64,000 nucleotides of DNA from Mucilaginibacter rubeus (GTDB lineage: Bacteria; Bacteroidota; Bacteroidia; Sphingobacteriales; Sphingobacteriaceae). Shown here piece after piece: positions 8,253 to 15,136 of this stretch (position 1 is its first letter; the number at the start of each line of letters is the position of its first letter). The translations under genes were made by a program, and so were the position numbers. The notes under the pieces are model-generated. The model saw nothing but the letters and a program-made list of their open reading frames with translations, searched no databases and had not been told where the DNA came from. The stretch is taken from NCBI RefSeq assembly GCF_003286415.2, contig NZ_CP043450.1, positions 3,720,001 through 3,784,000 of the forward strand. The letters are read 5' to 3'.

Positions 8253-8768
8253 ATGAAAAACTACAAAATAATCTTATCTGCAGCGTTGTTTACCTTATCG
8301 GCATGCAGCGTTAACCATGTAAAAAACACTTCTACCAGTTCCGATTCTGCTAAAAATCAAAGTCTCGCCGTAAGCCCAGGCCTGTTTGCCAAAATGCAAA
8401 TAAAACCCACAATTAAAGCCGGAGAGGCTGTTGAACTTAAATTCACGGTTTATAACGATGCCGATACTGCCCGTCAGTTTTGCAAATGGCATACACCATT
8501 TGAGCCGCTTATGAGCAAATACCTTGATGTGAAAGATGCAAGCGGCCAGGAAATGTTATACAAAGGCGCAATGGCAAAAAGAATAATGCCGCCACCTGCC
8601 AGCAGCTATATTAAAATAAATCCAAAGGATAGCCTGTCAGTAATTGTTGACCTGTTAAAGGCCTATGATATTAGCAAACCATCAAAATACACTGTAATTT
8701 ACGTAGGGCAAAATATGAGCGGCCTTACAGTGAGAGATAGTGTAGAATTTGTTTATGGGGGGAAATAA
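8253..8768 (+). CDS. Small lipoprotein with M35-protease-propeptide-like beta domain
   Basis: This 171-residue protein has a lipoprotein signal (hydrophobic stretch, then LSAC at residues 15-18), so it should be anchored in a membrane facing the periplasm or cell surface. The mature part follows the pattern of the N-terminal beta domain of peptidyl-Lys (M35-like) metalloendopeptidases: ELKFTVYNDAD, a W-x-TPFEPL turn, V.DASGQEMLYKG, KRIMPPP, a YIKINPKDSLSVIVDL strand and AYDISKPSKYTVIY. There is no HEXXH catalytic domain. It may be a stand-alone inhibitor-like or structural domain. Neighbours give no functional hint. Confidence 0.72.
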   Translation: MKNYKIILSAALFTLSACSVNHVKNTSTSSDSAKNQSLAVSPGLFAKMQIKPTIKAGEAVELKFTVYNDADTARQFCKWHTPFEPLMSKYLDVKDASGQEMLYKGAMAKRIMPPPASSYIKINPKDSLSVIVDLLKAYDISKPSKYTVIYVGQNMSGLTVRDSVEFVYGGK

Positions 8769-8825
8769 AACAGAAACATTTGATATTTAGCAACTATTGT
8801 GCGCATCGATAGTGAGTTTTTAAAA

Positions 8826-8934
8826 TCCCCTCTTGAGAGGGGGCGCGACGGGAAAGCGCGATAGCAGGGGTGTGTTATACAAACGATGAGCCTCACGTAG
8901 AATAACACACCCCTCCGCCCCTCTCAAGAGGGGA
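8826..8934. repeat. Long inverted repeat (family A), between convergent genes
   Basis: The left arm starts TCCCCTCTTGAGAGGGG and the right arm ends CCCCTCTCAAGAGGGGA. A second paired block (AGGGGTGTGTTAT / ATAACACACCCCT) lies inside. The left arm carries about 19 extra bases. Each outer arm is itself palindromic. The same layout recurs at 57725-57843. It lies between the convergent lipoprotein and TIM-barrel genes and may also end transcription on both strands. Confidence 0.85.
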
Positions 8935-8974
8935 ATCGCTCAATCCCCCATTTTATTTTATCATGCTTTACTAT

Positions 8975-9916
8975 TTAAGAAGCCGCCGCCTTCATTTTCG
9001 CCAATGCGGTTTTAGCCACCGTTAAAGCATCCTGAGCATAATAATTTTTATTGAAAACCTCGAACGAGATCACCAGTGGCCGTTCGTGGTTTTTAACTAT
9101 TTGCAGGATCTGCTTAAGTGGCGCGATACCATCACCGCAATAGATCCTGTCCGGTTCCGAGATCTGCTCCGGACTGATCCCTGCGGGATAATCGTTTACA
9201 TGAAAAATATCCAACGCATGATGCCCAACATAGTTCAGGCTCTCCACTGCCGATTGGCCCTTAAAAACATGGAACACATCAAGCAAAATACGGGCATTGG
9301 GATTTCCGCACTGCACAGCCACATAAAGAACCTGGCTTATATGCTTGAGATTTTGCGAACCTCCCCACATCTCCAACTGCGGCATAACGCCGGTTTGTTC
9401 GCCCATTTTCAGGATGGTAAAATAACGTTCGGTTATCACATCCAGATCAAGTACCGGGCCTTTGGTCATGCCTGCGGGTGGAGCTGCTATGCGATGGCAG
9501 CCTATTTTAGCCAATATTTCCATTTCCTGCTGCAATTGTTCCAAACCCTTTTTCCGGGTTGCCTCGTCGTCAACCAGCCAGGGGGCAAAACCTATCGCGT
9601 CTTCAATTTTAAGCCCAAGCCCGTCTATGATCTTTTTGGCTTCAGTTAGTGAACCACCACCCTGCAGATAGGTCTGCAGCGTATCTATCCAGATTTCAAC
9701 AGAAGTAAAGCCCGCTTTGGCAGCTACTTCAAGTTCCTTAACAAAACCAAGGTTATGCCCGCGAATGGTGCTCATGTTTAACGAGTAAACAAAGCCATTA
9801 CCCGTTTTTGGCGCAATAGGAGCCGCTGTTGCACCGGCTTCGCTTAAAACAGCGGCACCGGCCGTTAACCCTATTGCTTTTAACACTTGCCTGCGGTTTA
9901 AATTGCTCATATACAT
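8975..9916 (-). CDS. Sugar phosphate isomerase/epimerase-like TIM-barrel protein, Tat-exported
   Basis: This 313-residue protein (ATG two codons in, MSNLNRRQVL, is equally possible) has a twin-arginine signal (NRRQVLKAIG followed by a hydrophobic GLTAGAAVL and an Ala-rich stretch). It should be exported folded to the periplasm. The rest is a xylose-isomerase-like (AP endonuclease 2 superfamily) TIM barrel, with VEIWIDTL, GQSAVESLNYVGHHALDIFHVNDYP and LVISFEVFNKNYY as barrel-strand ends carrying likely metal ligands (E, H, D, E). It is last in a three-gene operon, 3 bp after a second TIM-barrel gene. Substrate unknown; the context suggests oxidised sugar or inositol-like compounds. Confidence 0.85.
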   Translation of the reverse strand: MYMSNLNRRQVLKAIGLTAGAAVLSEAGATAAPIAPKTGNGFVYSLNMSTIRGHNLGFVKELEVAAKAGFTSVEIWIDTLQTYLQGGGSLTEAKKIIDGLGLKIEDAIGFAPWLVDDEATRKKGLEQLQQEMEILAKIGCHRIAAPPAGMTKGPVLDLDVITERYFTILKMGEQTGVMPQLEMWGGSQNLKHISQVLYVAVQCGNPNARILLDVFHVFKGQSAVESLNYVGHHALDIFHVNDYPAGISPEQISEPDRIYCGDGIAPLKQILQIVKNHERPLVISFEVFNKNYYAQDALTVAKTALAKMKAAAS

Positions 9917-9919
9917 ATA

Positions 9920-10777
9920 TTAATCCTTCAAACCTTTCAGATAGGCAATGGTAACCGGCAACTGCTCACTATATGACGGACTTTCATCCTCAATAAAATA
10001 ATGTTTAATACCAGCCTTTTTAGCGGCTTTCAACACTTCAGGAATATCAATCTGACCGGTACCTAAGGCTACATCATTTTTAGTGTCGGTGCCCCCTGTT
10101 AAATCATTAGCTACTCCCTTGCGTATATCTTTCAGGTGCATCAGTTTCATACGCGAAGGGTATTTATTGATAAGCGCGGCCGGATCCTGCCCGCCATGGA
10201 ATGACCACAAGATATCTATCTCAAACGAAACATATTTCGGATTGGTGTTTTGGGCTATATAATCGAACAGCGTGCCGTCATTGTATGGGCCAAACTCATA
10301 ACCATGATTATGGTAGCAGAAGGTTAAACCGGCTTCACTCAAAATCTTGCCCACGCGGTTAAAATCTGTAACAGCTTTTTTGGCGTCATCTAAAGTAAAC
10401 TCCTTACCATGCGGAATCCAGGCAACCATTACGTATTTAGCGCCCAATATTTTTGCCAGCTTAATTACACTGCCCGGATCATTTACTATAGCATCGTATC
10501 CTGCCCCTGTAGATGGGATACTAATTCCACGATCATCGCACATCTTCCTGAATTCCTCAGGCGGCATGCCTTTGGGGCCTTCACCTTCAATTTCGGTAAT
10601 GCCTAATGATTTTATTGTATCCAATACTGCAGCCGTTGCCTTAGGCATACTGCTGCGAAATGTGTAGGCCTGTACACCTATGGCATCGGTAAACAGTGGC
10701 TTGCTTTGTGCCGACGCTTTGTTTTGCCCCAAGGCCATAGCGGCTGAAAGAGCAATAAATAAGATTTTTTTTTTCAT
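9920..10777 (-). CDS. Sugar phosphate isomerase/epimerase-like TIM-barrel protein, secreted
   Basis: This 285-residue protein has a Sec signal peptide (MKKKILFIALSAAMALGQNKASAQS). The mature part is a xylose-isomerase-like TIM barrel: GVQAYTFRSSMP at strand 1, GITEIEGEG, LTFCYHNHGYEFG (a characteristic H-N-H-G-x-E motif), VSFEIDILWSFHGG, MKLMHLKDIRKG and HYFIEDESPSY. These supply the E/D/H metal ligands typical of secreted Bacteroidota family members. It lies 27 bp downstream of the ThuA/sugar dehydrogenase gene and 3 bp upstream of the next TIM-barrel gene. The group probably works together on periplasmic sugar derivatives; the reaction cannot be read from sequence. Confidence 0.87.
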   Translation of the reverse strand: MKKKILFIALSAAMALGQNKASAQSKPLFTDAIGVQAYTFRSSMPKATAAVLDTIKSLGITEIEGEGPKGMPPEEFRKMCDDRGISIPSTGAGYDAIVNDPGSVIKLAKILGAKYVMVAWIPHGKEFTLDDAKKAVTDFNRVGKILSEAGLTFCYHNHGYEFGPYNDGTLFDYIAQNTNPKYVSFEIDILWSFHGGQDPAALINKYPSRMKLMHLKDIRKGVANDLTGGTDTKNDVALGTGQIDIPEVLKAAKKAGIKHYFIEDESPSYSEQLPVTIAYLKGLKD

Positions 10778-10804
10778 ATCAAACAGGGATTAAAAAGGGC
10801 TTTA

Positions 10805-13800
10805 TTACTCAACAAATTGAATATCCTTCAGATTTAAAATACCATCACTCGGTTTAGAATGTTTTATGGCGAAGAAATATACATCATGCTTTCCACTCAC
10901 CGGCTTGCTTAACTCTCCGGTAACTTCGCCGGTTTTATCCCATGCACCTGTGGTTTGATAAGCTACGGAACTGATCACCGGACCGGCCTGCGAATCTATT
11001 CTTACTTCAATTTCGCCGTCATAATCTTTTGACGCATACTTGTAGGCAAACTTGCTGATATTGGTCAGGTCGATATTTCTGAACAGTACAAAAGATTTAT
11101 GATTACCTGCCGACAGATCGTCTTTAAACCTATTAAAGCCTTTCAATTCATCAGCATAAACAGCCTTAATCGCCGAATTACGTAAAACGACCATATCAGT
11201 AGCTTTCAGCGGACCAACAACTTTACCGCCTTTATCCGTATAGGATGCCAGTAGCGTATACTCGCCACGCGGCTCAGCAGCATTGAATTTTAAGTTGAGC
11301 GTGCCGGTTAAAGGTAGCGGCAACACAGGATTCTTTTTATCGGTAAGCGAAAAAATGTACTTCACAATTTCCCTTGTATCGGAGTTTGATAACTGCGGAT
11401 GTGCGCTCATCACGTGTTCGGTACCCCAACTGCCTGCACCACCCGCTATTATCTTTTTAGATAGCTGATCGATAGCTCCCTTCTGCGCTTTGTACCGATT
11501 GGCAATTGCTAAAAAGCTTGGCCCTACCGCGGTTTTATTAATGGTATGGCACGATTTACAATCACTGTTAGCAATCAGCCCCTTACCTGGATAACTAACC
11601 TCGGTAGTGGATAATGCTGTTAAATTCTGAGTAGTACTATTGGCTGAAGGTTGGGGATTATAAATGTAAAATAGCTTTACCTTTTTAGGGTCGATTTTGC
11701 CATCCTCCTTATCAGTAACCACAACATGATAGCGGAACGGCTTACCCTTCCATATAAATGATTTATTATCGTTACTGGCTATGGTTACTTCAGGTTTGGT
11801 ATTACCAACTCTTACAATCACGGTATCGCGACCGGTTAAGCCGCCCTTGTCCGTCACTTTTAGAATAGTTTTATAAACGCCGGGCTTTGTAAATGTATAG
11901 CTGGCCGAAGGTGTAGATGCCCCAACCGTTTTACCATCAAACAGCCACTGATAAGTGATCTTATCATCGTCATCCATATCCTTACTGTTTTGACTGCTGA
12001 AACTTACTTTAAGCGGGGCCTGCCCTGCTATTTCTTTTTTAGCCGGAAAGTCTTTTACTTCGGATGTCAGGAATTTCATCCTGTTGAATTTATTGAAAGC
12101 AGCGGTATCCGAAATACTGGCTTTAGCAATCGGTTCACGGTTGCCCGTATTGTACTCGATCTTAACCAAACGGGCGTCCTCATTCTGGGCACCATAAACT
12201 GAGCCATATTCAAGCATATATAAAGCACCATCGGGGCCAAACTGCATATCAATCGGGCGGCGGAAATCACCGTTGGCAGGCATAAATGCTTCGTTACGCA
12301 GGTAGTTCTCGTTTTGGTCAAAACGGAGATCAATCACCCAGTTACGCATCCAGTCGGCCACAAACAAGGTACCGTCATAATACTCGGGGAATTTATTAGG
12401 GTTTTTGACGCCCTTATCAAACTCATAAAAATCGCCGCCTATAGCACAGCGACCGCCCATACCTAATTCAGGGAATTCATCTGAAGCCGCATAGGGATAC
12501 CAGATCATGGCTGGCATAGCAGGCGGCAGCAAATTCAAACCGGTATTATTGGGCGAATTATTTACGGGTGCTTTAGGATCAAAATTTGGCCCGGGTTTAG
12601 CATTTACAAAATCCCAGTGCGAGTACGCAAAGTTATTGCCCACAAAATAAGGCCAGCCAAAGTTGCCCGCTTTTCTTGCCTGATTAAACTCGTCATAACC
12701 ACGCGGGCCACGTGGTGAATCATTACCTGCATCCGGACCAATCTCTCCCCAATACAAAACCGATGTTTTAGGGTTCACCGCTATACGGTAAGGGTTACGG
12801 CATCCCATTACATAAATTTCGGGCTTGGTTTTAGCTGTACCCTTGGGAAAAAGGTTTCCTTCAGGAATAGTATACGTACCGTCAGCTTCCGGGTGGATGC
12901 GCAGGATCTTGCCTTTAAAATCATTGGTATTACCGGCGCTTCGTTGCGCGTCAAGGCTGTAATGCTCCGTTCCCGGGCGTTCATCCAACGGCGCATATCC
13001 ATCTGATGGGAACGGGCTTGAGCTATCACCTGTAGACAGATACAGGTTTTTATTTTTATCCCAGGCCAGTGAGCCACCGTGGTGTGCGCCACTTACTTTT
13101 TGTACAGGCACTTTAAACAGGATCTTTTCCGATTTCAGGTCGAGCACGTCCGCCTGGCTAAGCTTAAATCTGGATAGCTGAAAATTAAGCGGCTCAATGG
13201 TTTGTCCGGCGGGCATATAATAGATATAAACAAACTGGTTCTTTTCAAAATCCGGGTCGAGCGTAAGGCCGATAACGCCTGTACCACCCTCATAAGTAAT
13301 TGGGAATTTATGGATCACCTTAAACTTGTTGGTTTTGGTATTGTAAACCGAGAAGTTTCCCATCAACTGGGTAAAAAACACGCGGCCGTCTTTGGCAGCT
13401 GCCAGTTCCATAGGCGAAGCGATGTTGCTCACCAAAACAGTTTTCACAAAGCGGGTTTGATCAGGCGCCACTTTAGCGTACGATTTGCTATAATCAAGCG
13501 GCTTGCCGTTACCCATGGCATATTTAATACCCCCAAGTAATTGCCCTAAAAACAGCGGATCGCTGTAACTTTCATCGGTATGACCGCAACCGGTATAAAA
13601 CGCCCTACCGCCATCAAATTCATGATACCAGGTTATAGGGTGATTGGCACCGTTTGTACCTCCGTCGTACGTGTTTTCGTCAAGGCTTGCCAGTACGTGG
13701 ATACCACTGTAAATAGATTTGTAATTATACCATTCGTCGGTACGCTCCCAACGTGTGGGCAAATTGGCTGTAGCCGGCTGGCTTTTATCCGTTACGTCGA

Positions 13801-14245
13801 TGGTAGCCTTACGGATATTGGAATTGTTAGGATGGCTTGAAAAATAAGCGCCAACCAGTTTGCCGTACCAGGGCCAGTCGTACTCGGTATCGGCAGCGGA
13901 GTGTACGCCCATAAAGCCACCTCCTGCCTGTATGTAACGTTCAAAAGCGGCCTGTTCAACAGCGTTAAGTATGTTGCCTGTGGTACAGTTAAAAATTACA
14001 GTCTGGTATTTTTTAAGGTTATCGTCGGTAAAATTAGCCGAATTGGTAGTGGTATCTACATCAAAACCATTCTCATTGCCTAATTTTTGAATGGCCGCTA
14101 TCCCAAACGGGATACATGAGTGATGCCAGCCCAAAGTTTTTGAAAATACCAGCACACGTGGCTTATCAAACGGCTTTTTAAACGAATAAAGCAGGAAAGT
14201 TAATCCTGTCAAAAAAACGTAGGTGAGTTTTGTTTTTAATGACAT
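10805..14245 (-). CDS. ThuA / PQQ-type sugar dehydrogenase / PKD / cytochrome c / CBM fusion
   Basis: This 1146-residue exported protein has, in order: a signal-anchor-like N-terminus; a ThuA-like domain (about 25-250, KPRVLVFSKTLGWHHSCI, GVHSAADTEYDWPWYGKLVG); a glucose/sorbosone dehydrogenase beta-propeller (about 265-690, with LTLDPDF, GAHHGGSLAWDKNKNLYLST, GCRNPYRIAVNP, FGPDGALYMLEYG); a PKD domain (about 715-800, TYQWLFDGKTVG); a linker; a class I cytochrome c domain with C896-K-S-C899-H900 and a following GPSFLAIANRY; and a C-terminal beta-sandwich resembling CBM6 (KYASKDYDGEIEVRIDS). It should oxidise a sugar in the periplasm and pass electrons to the heme domain. It heads the operon with the two TIM-barrel genes. 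Confidence 0.9.
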   Translation of the reverse strand: MSLKTKLTYVFLTGLTFLLYSFKKPFDKPRVLVFSKTLGWHHSCIPFGIAAIQKLGNENGFDVDTTTNSANFTDDNLKKYQTVIFNCTTGNILNAVEQAAFERYIQAGGGFMGVHSAADTEYDWPWYGKLVGAYFSSHPNNSNIRKATIDVTDKSQPATANLPTRWERTDEWYNYKSIYSGIHVLASLDENTYDGGTNGANHPITWYHEFDGGRAFYTGCGHTDESYSDPLFLGQLLGGIKYAMGNGKPLDYSKSYAKVAPDQTRFVKTVLVSNIASPMELAAAKDGRVFFTQLMGNFSVYNTKTNKFKVIHKFPITYEGGTGVIGLTLDPDFEKNQFVYIYYMPAGQTIEPLNFQLSRFKLSQADVLDLKSEKILFKVPVQKVSGAHHGGSLAWDKNKNLYLSTGDSSSPFPSDGYAPLDERPGTEHYSLDAQRSAGNTNDFKGKILRIHPEADGTYTIPEGNLFPKGTAKTKPEIYVMGCRNPYRIAVNPKTSVLYWGEIGPDAGNDSPRGPRGYDEFNQARKAGNFGWPYFVGNNFAYSHWDFVNAKPGPNFDPKAPVNNSPNNTGLNLLPPAMPAMIWYPYAASDEFPELGMGGRCAIGGDFYEFDKGVKNPNKFPEYYDGTLFVADWMRNWVIDLRFDQNENYLRNEAFMPANGDFRRPIDMQFGPDGALYMLEYGSVYGAQNEDARLVKIEYNTGNREPIAKASISDTAAFNKFNRMKFLTSEVKDFPAKKEIAGQAPLKVSFSSQNSKDMDDDDKITYQWLFDGKTVGASTPSASYTFTKPGVYKTILKVTDKGGLTGRDTVIVRVGNTKPEVTIASNDNKSFIWKGKPFRYHVVVTDKEDGKIDPKKVKLFYIYNPQPSANSTTQNLTALSTTEVSYPGKGLIANSDCKSCHTINKTAVGPSFLAIANRYKAQKGAIDQLSKKIIAGGAGSWGTEHVMSAHPQLSNSDTREIVKYIFSLTDKKNPVLPLPLTGTLNLKFNAAEPRGEYTLLASYTDKGGKVVGPLKATDMVVLRNSAIKAVYADELKGFNRFKDDLSAGNHKSFVLFRNIDLTNISKFAYKYASKDYDGEIEVRIDSQAGPVISSVAYQTTGAWDKTGEVTGELSKPVSGKHDVYFFAIKHSKPSDGILNLKDIQFVE

Positions 14246-14519
14246 GTTTGAGGTTATTATTGGTTTACGTTTTATGAACGGTCATAAAAGCAGCATGATC
14301 CCCTCGCCCTGCTAAAAGGATTTACGTACAAGGCAAAAAAATATAAAATGCTTGGTGCTAAAAGGGCTGTTCAAATAATTGGCTTACACAATAATAACTA
14401 TTTAAAACATTCAGTGTGTATTAATTACACTTTTATTTTACCGGGGATAGGTTTGTAATTGAATTGTTACGGCTGTGGACAAAGCGAATACACAAATGCA
14501 ATTGTACACCAATTTAAAT
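14246..14519. other. Intergenic spacer upstream of the ThuA/sugar dehydrogenase gene
   Basis: This is AT-rich non-coding sequence forming the first part of a 516-bp gene-free stretch (14246-14761). It must hold the promoter of the minus-strand dehydrogenase operon, but I see no full TTTG/TAnnTTTG match. The rest of the stretch holds a long inverted repeat and a terminator, listed separately. Confidence 0.6.
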
Positions 14520-14646
14520 CATTGCCGTTGACTTTAGTCAACGGATTGGTCGACAATATAAGTGGCTTTAGCCAAAACACCGGGAGATTGGGCTGAAGCC
14601 CGATCATTCGTTTCTTTTTTACCGTTGACTAAAGTCAACGGCAATG
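14520..14646. repeat. Long inverted repeat with nested hairpins
   Basis: The left arm starts CATTGCCGTTGACTTTAGTC and the right arm is its reverse complement, ending GACTAAAGTCAACGGCAATG. Each arm also contains its own small palindrome (TTGACTTTAGTCAA). Between them lie further small dyads (GGGCTGAAGCCC and GGCTTTAGCC). The whole can fold as a cruciform or a multi-hairpin RNA. No open reading frame fits it. It lies between the ends of two minus-strand operons. Confidence 0.85.
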
Positions 14647-14670
14647 AATAAAATTCCGATAAAAGCTGAC

Positions 14671-14710
14671 AAAAACAACGAACCCCACAGACATTTATCC
14701 GCGGGGCTCG
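14671..14710 (-). terminator. Intrinsic terminator of the adhesin operon
   Basis: Downstream of the small HTH-like gene, the minus strand reads a hairpin (CGAGCCCC ... GGGGTTCG, with one G-T pair) followed by TTGTTTTTGTC. This fits an intrinsic terminator for the minus-strand operon that starts at 31027. Confidence 0.7.
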
Positions 14711-14761
14711 TACTAACCATTACAACCCAGGGCACATTAACCTAACATATGCCCTTTATCT

Positions 14762-15106
14762 TTAAATGCCTGGTGCTACATCATCGTAGTACTCAGGTAT
14801 TATGGCTTTCTGGATCAGGGTGTCCCTGTGTTTTTCGAGTAGTTTTTTCCACCAGAACTGGTATTTACGGGGGTACACCACCCTATCCTTATAATCACGT
14901 TTACAAAGGCCTTCATATGAAAGCAATTTATTCATAACCTGTCGCGAGTGATCGACCACCATGTGCGACTTGGGCGTATATCCCATAAGCCTGTTGATCT
15001 CCCTGTTGGCTTTGCCAAGCAGTATCAGCTCAAAAATTTGAATGTGAAAGGTTGAAAATCCTTTTGTTCTTAAAAACGGGCGGTGAAATGTTGCTGATTC
15101 TTTCAT
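14762..15106 (-). CDS. Small LuxR-like HTH protein, last gene of the adhesin operon
   Basis: This 114-residue basic protein is without signal peptide. Residues about 17-62 (FSTFHIQIFELILLGKANRE, then INRLMGYTPKSHMVVDHSRQVMNKLL) have the helix pattern of a LuxR/GerE-type helix-turn-helix, although the recognition helix is atypical. The C-terminal half is rich in K/R/Y/W (YPRKYQFWWKKLLEKHRD). There is no receiver domain. It begins 30 bp after the OmpA-family gene on the same strand, so it is probably co-transcribed. It could be a DNA-binding feedback regulator of the locus. The HTH call is from pattern only. Confidence 0.6.
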   Translation of the reverse strand: MKESATFHRPFLRTKGFSTFHIQIFELILLGKANREINRLMGYTPKSHMVVDHSRQVMNKLLSYEGLCKRDYKDRVVYPRKYQFWWKKLLEKHRDTLIQKAIIPEYYDDVAPGI

Positions 15107-15136
15107 AAAAAATAGCTTAGGTTAATAAATCCATGA

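Noticed and set aside
8769..8974. The inverted repeat as a small insertion sequence
   Set aside because: There is no ORF inside and no target-site duplication visible; it is better described as a structured dispersed repeat.
9086..9649. A 187-codon plus-strand ORF opposite the TIM-barrel gene
   Set aside because: The minus-strand frame has a Tat signal and clear barrel motifs; the plus-strand product has no recognisable domain.
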